From positions 51,747 to 115,746 of the forward strand of contig CADECX010000004.1 in NCBI GenBank assembly GCA_902825865.1: a stretch of DNA of 64,000 nucleotides. Reading direction: 5' to 3'. Every line of letters starts with the position of its first letter. Position 1 is the stretch's first letter. The translations under genes were made by a program, and so were the position numbers. Source of the DNA: an uncultured Alphaproteobacteria bacterium. GTDB taxonomy: Bacteria > Pseudomonadota > Alphaproteobacteria > Micropepsales > Micropepsaceae. A model generated the notes under the pieces. The model searched no databases, had not been told where the DNA came from, and saw only the letters and a program-made list of their open reading frames with translations. Positions 16,189 to 25,025 of this stretch are shown one piece after another.

Positions 16189-17454
16189 CTATAAAGACAG
16201 ATGCTGGAGCGCCAAAGCGGCGGCGGTCTCGCCGGAACGCAAGGCGCCCTCGATGGTGGCGGGCAGGCCCGTCTGGGTCCAATCGCCCGCCAGGAACAGG
16301 TTGCTCCACTGGGTCTTGGGCTGCGGGCGGCGGGCGTCCTGGGCCGGGGTGGCGGCAAAAGTGGCGCGCTTTTCCTTGACGATCTGCCAGGCGGGCATCG
16401 GGGCCGTAATGCCCAGCGCCTTGCTCACATCCGCCCAGATGCGGATGGCGAGATCCTCCCGGTCCTGATCCACGATCGCGTCCGCCGCCGATACCGTCAC
16501 CGAAATGCGGTCATGGAAGGCGAATATCCATTCCGCCGTTCCCCCGATCACACCCAGCATCGCGGGCGCGCCGCCATTCTTCAGAGCTATGGGCGACGCC
16601 ATCTTGAAATGGGCATTGACGATGGCGCGAAATTCGTTGGGCACGGTCAGGCCGGGGATCAGATCGGCGGCGCTCCAAGGCGGCACCGCCACCACCACCA
16701 CATCGCCGGAGGAAACCGGCAAAGTCCCTTCGGCGGTGTTGAGCGCCATGGCCAGATGCCGGTCAAATGCCAGATCGCGCAGACGCGTGCTCAATTGCAC
16801 CGTCGCGCCCCTGGCCTTGAGATAATCCAGGGCCGGATCGACAAAAGCCGCGGCCAAGGTCGGATGCGCGATGCGCGGCCGGTAATGGCGGCCGCCCTTG
16901 GCCAATGTCTCGCGCAGCACTTGGCCGGCCAGCACCGCCGAGGATTCCTCGGGCTCGGTGTTCAGCGCCGCCAGCAGGAAGGGGCGCATCAGTCTTTGCC
17001 ACAAGGGTCCCCGATCGGCGACGATCTTGCCGATGGCCGCCTTTTTGCTCGCCCAAAGCAAAGGCGCATATTTGAGATAGTCGCCCGCCCCCGTGCCCGG
17101 CACCCGGCGGGTTTCGCGCAGGATCCAATAAGGAATATTGCCTTCATTGGGCTTCAGCAGCCAGCGCTTGCCGCTGCGCAAATCCATGAAGGCGAATTCG
17201 GCGCGCGGCGGTCCGGCAAGGACATCGCGTGCGCCGATCCGCGCCAGATAGGTATGCACCGCCCGGTTGCCCGACAGCACCAGGTGATTGCCATTGTCGA
17301 TCACGCTATCCATGGCGGAATCGAAATAAGAGCGGCACCGCCCGCCCGCCTGCCCCGCAGCCTCGACCAGGGTGACCGAAACACCGCGCGAGGCCAGGAT
17401 GGTGGCGGCCGACAGGCCCGCCAAGCCCGCGCCGACGACATAAGCCCTGCTCAT
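16189..17454 (-). CDS. hpnE: Hydroxysqualene dehydroxylase HpnE
   Basis: 421 residues from ATG 17454. FAD-dependent amine-oxidase-like protein with an N-terminal dinucleotide motif (VVGAGLAGLSAA, then LVEAAGQAGGRC) and a C-terminal FAD motif (NLFLAGDWTQTGLPATIEGALRSG). HpnE reduces hydroxysqualene to squalene in the HpnC/D/E route used instead of squalene synthase. It follows hpnD after 13 bases. Confidence 0.95.
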   Translation of the reverse strand: MSRAYVVGAGLAGLSAATILASRGVSVTLVEAAGQAGGRCRSYFDSAMDSVIDNGNHLVLSGNRAVHTYLARIGARDVLAGPPRAEFAFMDLRSGKRWLLKPNEGNIPYWILRETRRVPGTGAGDYLKYAPLLWASKKAAIGKIVADRGPLWQRLMRPFLLAALNTEPEESSAVLAGQVLRETLAKGGRHYRPRIAHPTLAAAFVDPALDYLKARGATVQLSTRLRDLAFDRHLAMALNTAEGTLPVSSGDVVVVAVPPWSAADLIPGLTVPNEFRAIVNAHFKMASPIALKNGGAPAMLGVIGGTAEWIFAFHDRISVTVSAADAIVDQDREDLAIRIWADVSKALGITAPMPAWQIVKEKRATFAATPAQDARRPQPKTQWSNLFLAGDWTQTGLPATIEGALRSGETAAALALQHLSL

Positions 17455-17467
17455 GCCGCACCAGGCA

Positions 17468-18325
17468 TCATGAAAAAAGCCCTTGGCGCAGCACCAGCGA
17501 CAACAGCCGCGACTTGGGCAGCGAGATACGGCGGCGCGGCGGGGCAAAGCCCTGGGCTTCGCTGGCGCGCAGGATTTCGGAATAGACCGCGCCCATCAGG
17601 CGCGGCGTCTTGATCCGGCCCCGCGGCTTGGCGGCCAGGATACGATGCGCCTCGTCATAATGATGGTGCGCCAGCTTCGCCACCAGGCGGCAGACGGCAT
17701 CGATCTTGGGCTGGACGACAATGGCGGCAGGGTCCATCTGGCGGCAGCAATCCATTTCTTCCAGATATTCGCGCGGCAGATAGAGACGGCCGATCAAAGC
17801 GTCTTCATCGATGTCGCGCAGGATGTTGGTCAATTGCAGGGCGCGGCCCAGATGATGCGCCAGTGCAAAGCCGGGGCCTTCCTCCATGCCGAACACCTTG
17901 ATGGAGAGGCGGCCAACGGCGCTGGCGACCCGGTCGCAATAAAGATCCAGGGTGGCGAGGTCGGGGGCGACGATATCCTCGGCCACATCCATGTCCATGC
18001 CGTCCAGCACGGTGAGGAAATCTTCCAGTCTGAGGCCATAGCGGGTTACGGCCGGCGCCAGGAAACGGACCTGCTGTGCCACCTTGCCGGAATAAAGCTC
18101 AAAAAGATCGCTGCGCCATTGTTCCAGTTTTTCATGGCGCTGGCTCCGCGTGCCCACCCCGTCATCGGCAATATCGTCGACCTTGCGGCAGAAAGCATAG
18201 ATCGCGAACATGGCGTCGCGCTCTTCCGCCGGCATCAACCGCATGGCGATGTAGAAGGAGCTGCCGCTGGCCTTTTTCTTCACGGCCTTGGCGGCGGGAG
18301 CACCGATATTTTCTGCGTTGGTCAT
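17468..18325 (-). CDS. hpnD: Presqualene diphosphate synthase HpnD
   Basis: 285 residues from ATG 18325. Squalene/phytoene synthase family with the first aspartate motif at DDIAD (50-54) and the second in NILRDIDEDA (168-176), plus YCDRVASAVGRLS. It couples two farnesyl diphosphates to presqualene diphosphate. It follows hpnC after 8 bases. The open frame extends upstream inside hpnC but without family residues. Confidence 0.95.
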   Translation of the reverse strand: MTNAENIGAPAAKAVKKKASGSSFYIAMRLMPAEERDAMFAIYAFCRKVDDIADDGVGTRSQRHEKLEQWRSDLFELYSGKVAQQVRFLAPAVTRYGLRLEDFLTVLDGMDMDVAEDIVAPDLATLDLYCDRVASAVGRLSIKVFGMEEGPGFALAHHLGRALQLTNILRDIDEDALIGRLYLPREYLEEMDCCRQMDPAAIVVQPKIDAVCRLVAKLAHHHYDEAHRILAAKPRGRIKTPRLMGAVYSEILRASEAQGFAPPRRRISLPKSRLLSLVLRQGLFS

Positions 18326-18333
18326 GCGTGTCT

Positions 18334-19206
18334 CTAGGCCGATCTGGAACGGGTCAGGCGCATCAGGGCGAAAGCGGGAAAGCGTTTGAGAAACAGGGCC
18401 GCCACATCCATCTTGGAATGATGCACCGGCTGAGAGAGTGGGTCGCGGTTCGTCAGCATGCGATTGAGGTCGTCGGCCAGGGTCTGGATCAGATCGACTT
18501 CCATCGCCAGGCGGCCGTCTTTTATCCCGCGCGCGAAGGGCCGCGAAGCCTCCAGCAGCGCCGCATTCTGTCGCGCCAACCCGGCGATAACCCCGGCCAG
18601 GGCCGGATTGGCGCGGCTTTCCGCCAAGGCCTCCACACCGATCCCCGCCGATGCCAGCAAAGGTTCGGGGATATAGACCCGATTCAGTTCGCGATAATCC
18701 TTGGCGCAATCCTGCAGATGATTGATCACCTGCAAGGCGGCGCACAGCGCGTCATTGGCGGGCCACAGGTCACGGCTTTCGCCATGGACATCCAGCACAA
18801 AGCGGCCCACCGGCATGGCGCTGTAGCGGCAATAATCGATCAGATCGTCCCAATCCCGATAGCGCAGCTTGGTGCAATCGCGGCGGAAGGCTTCCAGCAG
18901 GTCCAAGGCATGATCCGGGATCAGGCCCCGCTCCGCCAGGATGACGCGCAACGCCACGCCTTCGGGCACAAAATCACTTTCCCCCACCAGGCTGCGGCGC
19001 ATCTGCTCCAGCAAGGCCAGCTTTTCTTCCGGCGGCGCCGATTCATTATCCGAGACATCGTCGGCGGCGCGCACGAATTTGTAGAAGGCCAGAACCGGCG
19101 GGCGGTGCTTGGGCGCGATCAGGACAGAAGCGACCGGAAAATTCTCGTCATGATGACCCTTGCCGGACTGGAGCTGCGCAACATCCCTCTTTGCGGAATT
19201 GGTCAT
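18334..19206 (-). CDS. hpnC: Hydroxysqualene synthase HpnC
   Basis: 290 residues from ATG 19206, which overlaps the hpnB stop as ATGA. Squalene/phytoene synthase family: first motif RAADDVSD (46-53), YCRYSAMPVGRFVL, and VINHLQDCAKDYRELN in the second-motif position. HpnC converts presqualene diphosphate from HpnD into hydroxysqualene, which HpnE then reduces. Typical hpnC precedes hpnD, as here. Confidence 0.95.
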   Translation of the reverse strand: MTNSAKRDVAQLQSGKGHHDENFPVASVLIAPKHRPPVLAFYKFVRAADDVSDNESAPPEEKLALLEQMRRSLVGESDFVPEGVALRVILAERGLIPDHALDLLEAFRRDCTKLRYRDWDDLIDYCRYSAMPVGRFVLDVHGESRDLWPANDALCAALQVINHLQDCAKDYRELNRVYIPEPLLASAGIGVEALAESRANPALAGVIAGLARQNAALLEASRPFARGIKDGRLAMEVDLIQTLADDLNRMLTNRDPLSQPVHHSKMDVAALFLKRFPAFALMRLTRSRSA

Positions 19207-20360
19207 GCCCGCTCCCCGACTTTCTGTGCCTGGGCCCGCCCCTTCCACATCCCGCCCTTGCCCGACCAGTGCTGGAGGGCCGACTGCAAGGTGAAACTCG
19301 CATAAACTGTTCCGATAAAGGGCAGCGCCACGCCCCAAAGCGGCGACAGGCGGTAGAAACGCAAGATCGGCTGGAACATCACCGCCATGATGATCCAGGC
19401 GATCCAGCCGGCCGTATTGGAGATGCCCCAGGCGAACAACGCCGTCATCACCGGCGCCAGATAGACCATCACAAGCCCCAGCAAAGTCCCCGCCAGCACC
19501 AGCGGCGAATAGCCGAGCTGGGCGTAAGCGGTTCGGCTCACCATATTGCGGATATCGGCCAGATGCTCATAGGGGCGAAGGCTGACGGCGCGATTGGTCA
19601 GTCCCAGCCAGATGGGACCTTGGCTCTTCATCGCCCGCCCCAGGGCGCAATCATCGATGATGTTGTGACGGATGGCGGCGAGCCCTCCTGCCTTCTCCAA
19701 TGCTGTGCGCCGCGCCAGCATGCAGCCCCCGGCCGCCGCCGCCACCGGGCTTTTTTCATTGTTGACCGCCCCGAAGGGAAACAGCATGTCGAAGAAAAAG
19801 ACAAAGGCGGGAATCAGAAAATGCTCCGCAGTGCTTTTGCAGGACAGCCGCGCCATCAACGACACCAGCACCTTGCCTCCATCCTGCGCGCGCGCGACCA
19901 GATTGCGCAGATTGTCGGGGCTGTGGGCGATATCGGCATCGGTGAACCAGAGAAATTCCGGGGCGCTGTCAAAAGCGCTGGCGCTGGCATGGTCGCAGCC
20001 TTGCTTCATCGCCCATAATTTCCCGGTCCAGCCTGACGGACGCGGCGTGCCGCTCAAGACCGTCAGGCGCTCGGAATCCAGCGCCCTGGCCAATCCGCCG
20101 GTGCCGTCACTGGATTGATCATCCACCAGCACGATGCGGAAGGAGCCGGGATAATCCTGGGCCAGAAGACTGCCCATGCTTTGCCGTATGACATCGGCTT
20201 CGTTGCGGGCCGGCACCACCGCAACCACCGACGGCCAAGCCTGCGGTTCCGGGACGGGAACGGTATCGCGCTCCCGCAGCAGCCAGAAGCCGTTGCGAAA
20301 CAGCAGCAGATAGATCCACACCGCCAGCGGCACAAAGCCGAACAGGATACCCGCGATCAT
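19203..20360 (-). CDS. hpnB: Hopanoid-associated glycosyltransferase HpnB
   Basis: 385 residues from ATG 20360, overlapping the hpnA stop as ATGA. An N-terminal membrane helix, then a GT-A family 2 domain (VVAVVPARNEADVI, RIVLVDDQSSDGT, WFTDADIAHSP, and HNIIDDCALGRAMKSQG), then several C-terminal membrane helices. The family is fixed to hopanoid loci, but the sugar donor and acceptor of HpnB are not settled. The product is expected to act at the inner face of the cytoplasmic membrane. Confidence 0.92.
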   Translation of the reverse strand: MIAGILFGFVPLAVWIYLLLFRNGFWLLRERDTVPVPEPQAWPSVVAVVPARNEADVIRQSMGSLLAQDYPGSFRIVLVDDQSSDGTGGLARALDSERLTVLSGTPRPSGWTGKLWAMKQGCDHASASAFDSAPEFLWFTDADIAHSPDNLRNLVARAQDGGKVLVSLMARLSCKSTAEHFLIPAFVFFFDMLFPFGAVNNEKSPVAAAAGGCMLARRTALEKAGGLAAIRHNIIDDCALGRAMKSQGPIWLGLTNRAVSLRPYEHLADIRNMVSRTAYAQLGYSPLVLAGTLLGLVMVYLAPVMTALFAWGISNTAGWIAWIIMAVMFQPILRFYRLSPLWGVALPFIGTVYASFTLQSALQHWSGKGGMWKGRAQAQKVGERA

Positions 20361-21346
20361 TTGAGGTACCCATTGTCGCGGAACCAGCCAAGCGCATCCT
20401 TGAGGCCTTCCATATAGGGCCGTGCGGTGTAACCCAATTCGCGCTGGGCCTTTTGCGAACTGAAGAACATGCGGTAGCGCGACATGCGCAAGGCATCCAT
20501 GGTGAGGAACGGTTCCTTGCCGGTGATCCGCGCCACGGCCTCGGCGCCCCAGGCGAGCGGGAATAATGGGCCACGGGGAATTTTCCAACTGGGCGCGCGC
20601 CGATTCGACAGAAAGGCGATATCGCCCAGCATGGTCTGAAGCGCCACATCGGCGCCGCCCAGAATGTAATTCTCGCCGATCTTGCCCTTGTCCAAGGCCA
20701 GGAGATGGCCCTGGGCCACATCATCGACATGCACCAGATTGAGGCCGGTATCGACAAAGGCCGGCATGCGGCCGGTGGCGGCTTCCACGATCACCCGCCC
20801 CGTAGGCGTGGGCTTGATATCGCGCGGCCCGATAGGGGTGGAAGGCGCCACGATTACGGCGGGAAGCTTTTCTGTCTCGATCAGGCGTTCGACTTCGCGC
20901 TCGGCCACCAATTTGCTGCGCTTGTAAGCGCCGATCACGCTTTGCGGGGTGTGACGCGAGGTTTCGTCCACCGCCGCCGCGCCCGGCTTCAAGGCCGCGA
21001 CCGAAGAGGTATAGACCACTTTTTCGACGCCGGCCTTCAAGGCCGCGCCCATGGTGGCGCGCGCGCCATCCAGATTGTTGCGCTCGATCTCGCCCGGATC
21101 GCGCGCCCACAGCCGGTAATCGGCCGCGACATGAAACAGATAGCGCGCGCCCTTGAGCGCCGCAGTCATCGACTCTTCGTCGCGCATATCGCCGAGCACC
21201 GGCTCGCAATTGACGCCGGATATGTTGAGCCGCGAAGCGCTGGGGCGCATCAAAACCCGCACCGTCAGGCCCCGCGCCACCAGCGCGCGTGCCACGGCGG
21301 AGCCGACGAAACCCGATGCTCCGGTGACCAGCGCGACGTCAGACAT
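20357..21346 (-). CDS. hpnA: Hopanoid-associated sugar epimerase HpnA
   Basis: 329 residues. Extended short-chain dehydrogenase with the NAD-binding GASGFVGSAVA at the N-terminus, the Tyr-Lys pair of YKRSK, and VHVDDVAQGHLLA. HpnA is expected to process a sugar nucleotide or the hopanoid side chain, but its substrate is unproven. It overlaps hpnL upstream by 8 bases and hpnB downstream by 4, so translation is coupled. Confidence 0.92.
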   Translation of the reverse strand: MSDVALVTGASGFVGSAVARALVARGLTVRVLMRPSASRLNISGVNCEPVLGDMRDEESMTAALKGARYLFHVAADYRLWARDPGEIERNNLDGARATMGAALKAGVEKVVYTSSVAALKPGAAAVDETSRHTPQSVIGAYKRSKLVAEREVERLIETEKLPAVIVAPSTPIGPRDIKPTPTGRVIVEAATGRMPAFVDTGLNLVHVDDVAQGHLLALDKGKIGENYILGGADVALQTMLGDIAFLSNRRAPSWKIPRGPLFPLAWGAEAVARITGKEPFLTMDALRMSRYRMFFSSQKAQRELGYTARPYMEGLKDALGWFRDNGYLK

Positions 21347-22331
21347 TGGCGCCCTCGCCTGAAGCGAAAGCTTTGCGGCCTTCTATGGCTTGCCAATACA
21401 ACAGCGCCGGGACGCCCAGCACGATCTCTCTCGCGCGCTTGAGCAACGACACCGCCACGCCCATTTCGGCGGGCAGGCCGAACAAGGGCGCCAGCATCGC
21501 ATAGCCCCATTCCTGCACCCCGATGGCGGCAGGCACCGGCGCGGCGATGCTGCGCAAGGTGCAGAGCAAGGCTTCCAGCGCCACCGCATTCCAAAAGCCG
21601 ATATCGCCGCCCACCAACCGGAACGCGATATAAGTGCCGGCGCCCGCGCCGATCCAGGCGAGGAGATGCAAGGCCGCCGAAATCGCCAACCGGCTGCGGG
21701 AATCGTAAAGCTCCACGATCGCGGCATGGAAAGAAATGCCCTGCCCCGCTTGCGGGAAAAAGCGCGCCGCCATCTTTTCCGCGAAAATGGCGCCTTTCTT
21801 TTGCAGGAAAATCAGCAAGGCGATGCCGGGAATTCCCAGCAACAGCATCACCACCATCAATTCCGTCAGTGGACCCGAACCTTCCAGATGGCGAAACTGG
21901 GTGAAGCCGATACCCAAGCCAAACGCCAGGAAAACCACCTGCGCCATGGCTTCGGTGGTGGCGTCGGCGGCGACGGAGGCCGCCGCATAGGAGCCGTTCA
22001 TGCCCTTGAGCACCATCAGCCGCGCGGCGGCGACCATGCCGCCGACAGGCGAGAAGGGCGAAATCTCGGCGATGGAATCGCGCACCAGCCGGGCGATATA
22101 GAAATCCGGAAAAGAGCGCCGATGTTCCGGTGGCAACAACAGAGACCAGGCAAAAGTCAGACTGATGAACACCACCAGCGCAAACAGGCAAAGCAGCGCC
22201 AGACCGCCGAAACCAGCCTGCGAGACGGCGGCGAAAACCGCGTCAAACCCGATCTTCCAGACCAGATAAACGACCGCGATAACGCCGGCCAGCAGCGCGA
22301 CGGCAACCCCGATCTTGGGCGCCCACTTCAC
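21339..22331 (-). CDS. hpnL: Hopanoid-associated integral membrane protein HpnL
   Basis: About 330 residues with eight or so membrane helices and the lysylphosphatidylglycerol-synthase transmembrane (LPG_synthase_TM) pattern: FAWSLLLPPEHRRSFPDFY, SPFSPVGGMVAAARLMVLKG, APVPAAIGVQEWGYAML. Start choice: the GTG at 22331 forms a GTGA 4-base overlap with the upstream ferritin-like gene and is preferred; a GTG at 22361 is also in frame. HpnL's role in hopanoid biology is not established. Confidence 0.88.
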   Translation of the reverse strand: MKWAPKIGVAVALLAGVIAVVYLVWKIGFDAVFAAVSQAGFGGLALLCLFALVVFISLTFAWSLLLPPEHRRSFPDFYIARLVRDSIAEISPFSPVGGMVAAARLMVLKGMNGSYAAASVAADATTEAMAQVVFLAFGLGIGFTQFRHLEGSGPLTELMVVMLLLGIPGIALLIFLQKKGAIFAEKMAARFFPQAGQGISFHAAIVELYDSRSRLAISAALHLLAWIGAGAGTYIAFRLVGGDIGFWNAVALEALLCTLRSIAAPVPAAIGVQEWGYAMLAPLFGLPAEMGVAVSLLKRAREIVLGVPALLYWQAIEGRKAFASGEGANV

Positions 22332-23176
22332 GCCGGCAGCGGCTTGGCGCGGAAGCTCCACAACCGCATGGCGCCCAGCGCGGTTTCCGCCAGTTGGGGC
22401 AGGAAGCTGGGGCGCAGCAATTCCTTGTCGAACACACCCATGCGGCGGCGGTTCTCGGAATAGCAGTCTTCCAGGAAGCGGCGGAAGGTGAAGCCGTCCA
22501 GGAACACGCTGGCCTGGGTGGCGGAAAATTCCTTGCCGTCGTTCAATTCCTTGCCGCGCTTGGCGGTGCCGACCATGCGGCCCAGCGCGCGCATGTAATA
22601 GCGGAAATCGGTCAGAGGCAGCGCCAGCCGCGCCAGGAACCCTTTCTGCGCCTGATTGTACGCCATCCAGTTGACGAAGAAGACGATGTGGCGGGTCTCT
22701 TCATACATCAGGGTTTCGAAGATGTTGAACATCTCCTTGGGCAGGAATTGCGACTGCATGGCGATCTTGAAGACGCCGAAGCCCAGAAAGGAATCCATGC
22801 ATTCGCCGAAGCCGAAATCCTTGAAACGGGTTTCGACATTGTCGCTGACATCTTCCAGGGGGCGTTCGGCGGCGTCGATGCCGTATTTGTCGATCATCAC
22901 CCGGATCAGCTTGGCATGCCGGGCTTCCTCGAAGCCCTGCATCGCCACGGCTTCCTTCATCACCGGATCTTTGATGGTCTTGACGAATTCCGCCACGATC
23001 GCGCCGGCCCGGCGCTCGGTATAGAAAACCTCTTCCCAGAAAGGCACGGATTTCAGGCGCTGCAGCGCCTCCTCATCCAGATCCGGCCATGGCAAAGTCT
23101 CCGGGTCGAACTCGGTATAGGTCTGCATGAAATGGCGGCAGAAAGTGTCGCGATGTTCCGGCGATCCGATTTTCAT
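22328..23176 (-). CDS. Ferritin-like di-iron protein A (hopanoid operon)
   Basis: 282 residues, all-helical, no signal peptide. A full di-iron ligand set is visible: Glu54, Glu84-x-x-His87 (FEEARH), Glu125 and Glu160-x-x-His163 (YEETRH). The pattern fits a ferritin-like carboxylate-bridged di-iron site of the oxidase/oxygenase kind rather than iron storage. The residues after the second ExxH (IVFFVNW) are hydrophobic, which suggests membrane or lipid contact. It is a paralogue of the upstream gene, joined to it by an ATGA overlap, and overlaps hpnL. A hopanoid oxidation or hydroxylation role is plausible from context but unproven. Confidence 0.82.
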   Translation of the reverse strand: MKIGSPEHRDTFCRHFMQTYTEFDPETLPWPDLDEEALQRLKSVPFWEEVFYTERRAGAIVAEFVKTIKDPVMKEAVAMQGFEEARHAKLIRVMIDKYGIDAAERPLEDVSDNVETRFKDFGFGECMDSFLGFGVFKIAMQSQFLPKEMFNIFETLMYEETRHIVFFVNWMAYNQAQKGFLARLALPLTDFRYYMRALGRMVGTAKRGKELNDGKEFSATQASVFLDGFTFRRFLEDCYSENRRRMGVFDKELLRPSFLPQLAETALGAMRLWSFRAKPLPA

Positions 23177-24078
23177 GCTGCGGCTTTCTTCGGACCAATG
23201 AATTTCAATGCCAGGCGCGCCATGAAGGGCACGAAGCGCGGGCGCTTGAGGCGGTTGTCATAGGGCTTCAACCGCCGGTCATTCTCGGCCGCGCAAAGGG
23301 CGATCAACTCGCCGACATTCACATCCGACCCCAGCTGCTCGGCGCCGCTGAGGGTGAAGTTGTTGTCCTGCTGACCGTTGGAAACGTCGGAGGCGATGCC
23401 CATGCGCTCATAGATCAAGAACAGCCAGACTGCGAACACCTTGAGCTCGAACCAGGGCCTGCGCCACAACGGCATGTTGCGGCGATGCCAGGCCACCCAA
23501 TTGACGAAAAACAGGATGTGACGCGCTTCCTCATTTACGACCGGATCGAAGGTCTGGACCAGTTCCGGCGGAAAATAGCCGGTATCCTTGGCCGCCTTGA
23601 ACAGGCCGAAGGCAAAGAAAGAATCGATGCACTCGCTATAGCCGGTGACCATGAAGGCCCATTCCGGATCCTTGGGCTTTTCATAGACCGGCTCGGGCGC
23701 CAGCTTGATGCCATAGGCCTCGACCAGATTGGCCAGCACATGGCGGTGGCGGCGCTCTTCGAAACCGTTGAGCTCGATCGCCTTGCGCAGCAACGCGTCG
23801 GGCACACTTTCGGCATAGGTGCAGACATTCAGTCCGGCGCGGTTTTCGGTCTGCACCGCTATGTCCCAGATCGGCAGCGCGGTGATGCGCTTCTCGGCCT
23901 CTTCACCCAATCTCGGCCAGTCCAGCACCGCCGGCTTGTAGGGATCATGGGTGTCCAGCAGGGTCTTGCAGAACAGCCGCTTATGCTCGTCGCTGCCGAA
24001 CTTGATCGGGCCGTCACCGGGCCATAGGCCGGTGTCGCGGGTCAGGTCGGGCGGAATGGCGAAAGCCGGACTACTCAT
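23173..24078 (-). CDS. Ferritin-like di-iron protein B (hopanoid operon)
   Basis: 301 residues from ATG 24078. Paralogue of the next gene with the same ligand array: Glu78, Glu108-x-x-His111 (FEERRH), Glu149 and Glu184-x-x-His187 (NEEARH), again followed by ILFFVNW. It has a longer N-terminus and a more hydrophobic stretch around residues 205-220 (FELKVFAVWLFLIYERMG). Shared blocks include the C-terminal ENDRR.KPYDN.LKRP/ENRRRMGVFDKELLRP. Translationally coupled to protein A, so the pair may act as a heterodimer. It lies between hpnK and hpnL on the same strand, 98 bases after hpnK. Confidence 0.82.
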   Translation of the reverse strand: MSSPAFAIPPDLTRDTGLWPGDGPIKFGSDEHKRLFCKTLLDTHDPYKPAVLDWPRLGEEAEKRITALPIWDIAVQTENRAGLNVCTYAESVPDALLRKAIELNGFEERRHRHVLANLVEAYGIKLAPEPVYEKPKDPEWAFMVTGYSECIDSFFAFGLFKAAKDTGYFPPELVQTFDPVVNEEARHILFFVNWVAWHRRNMPLWRRPWFELKVFAVWLFLIYERMGIASDVSNGQQDNNFTLSGAEQLGSDVNVGELIALCAAENDRRLKPYDNRLKRPRFVPFMARLALKFIGPKKAAA

Positions 24079-24176
24079 CAAAACCTGCTTACGGTGAACC
24101 GCCCTGCAATACCCCTTTGGCGGAGCCAATTGAACCCAAAAATGCGACCCGGCAGATCCAGCCTAAGCCATTGATA

Positions 24177-25019
24177 TTACTTGCATGAAAAGTCCGCAAA
24201 GCCGCCGCTTGTCACGCCCTGGTCAGCCAGCAGGCCGGGCAGAAGCGGGTCGGTCAGCGCCGCCAGTTCCCCTTGATACTGATAGCCCGGCGCCGATCCG
24301 GCATAAGGGCCGGTGGCGGGATGGGTGTAGATCTCGCTCAGCCCCTCGGGCAGGTGCCGGATCAACCCGGCCAGCCTTTTGCCGGTCATTGCGCCCGACC
24401 AGGCCAGGCCGAACACCTGATCCGGCGCGGCGATCCCGGCGCGGCGAAAACGGCGGCGCAGGCTTTTGGCAAAGGGCGTGGTCAGGGCGACAACCGCGGA
24501 AGCCTTGCGCGGTTCGATCCGGCCCAAGACATCCTGCGGCTCCAGCGGCACCCGCGCGCCTTTCACACCATGCGCCGCCGCGTTTGCGATCATCAGCGCG
24601 GCAATGGTGGGATGAAGATGAAAATGCTTGTGCGCATTGACATGGTCCAGCGCCAGGCCGGTGGCGGCAAAGGCTTCGAACTGGGCGGCAACCTCCGCCG
24701 CCAGTTGGGCGCGCACCTTGGGCAGAAAGAACATCGCGGCGCCCGCCCGCGCCATGTCGGTGCGGAAATAGCCGCTGGAATCCACCAGATCGGGCACCGC
24801 CTTCGCAGGCAAGACCGGTTTGCCGTCCACCAGCACCAGATGCAGCCCGACACGCAGCTTCGGCATGGTCTTGGCGCGCGCCACGGCATCACGGGCAGCC
24901 GCGCCCGCCACCATCAGGCTGGCGGCGGACAGAATACCGTTCCGATGGCCGCGCTCGACCGCTTCATTGACTTGAGTGGCAGCACCAAAATCGTCAGCGG
25001 TGACGATGAGCTGTTTCAC
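24177..25019 (-). CDS. hpnK: Hopanoid-associated deacetylase HpnK (YdjC/ChbG family)
   Basis: 280 residues of the YdjC-like carbohydrate deacetylase family. Metal and catalytic residues are visible in TADDFGAATQVNEA near the N-terminus and DHVNAHKHFHLHP near residue 125. HpnK removes the acetyl group from the N-acetylglucosamine that HpnI puts on bacteriohopanetetrol, giving BHT glucosamine, as shown for homologues. It follows hpnJ after 6 bases. Confidence 0.92.
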   Translation of the reverse strand: MKQLIVTADDFGAATQVNEAVERGHRNGILSAASLMVAGAAARDAVARAKTMPKLRVGLHLVLVDGKPVLPAKAVPDLVDSSGYFRTDMARAGAAMFFLPKVRAQLAAEVAAQFEAFAATGLALDHVNAHKHFHLHPTIAALMIANAAAHGVKGARVPLEPQDVLGRIEPRKASAVVALTTPFAKSLRRRFRRAGIAAPDQVFGLAWSGAMTGKRLAGLIRHLPEGLSEIYTHPATGPYAGSAPGYQYQGELAALTDPLLPGLLADQGVTSGGFADFSCK

Positions 25020-25025
25020 AGGCCC

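Noticed and set aside
16182..16358. N-terminal extension of squalene-hopene cyclase
   Set aside because: It would overlap hpnE by about 170 bases and is proline/arginine-rich; the ATG at 16181 gives a normal-length cyclase.
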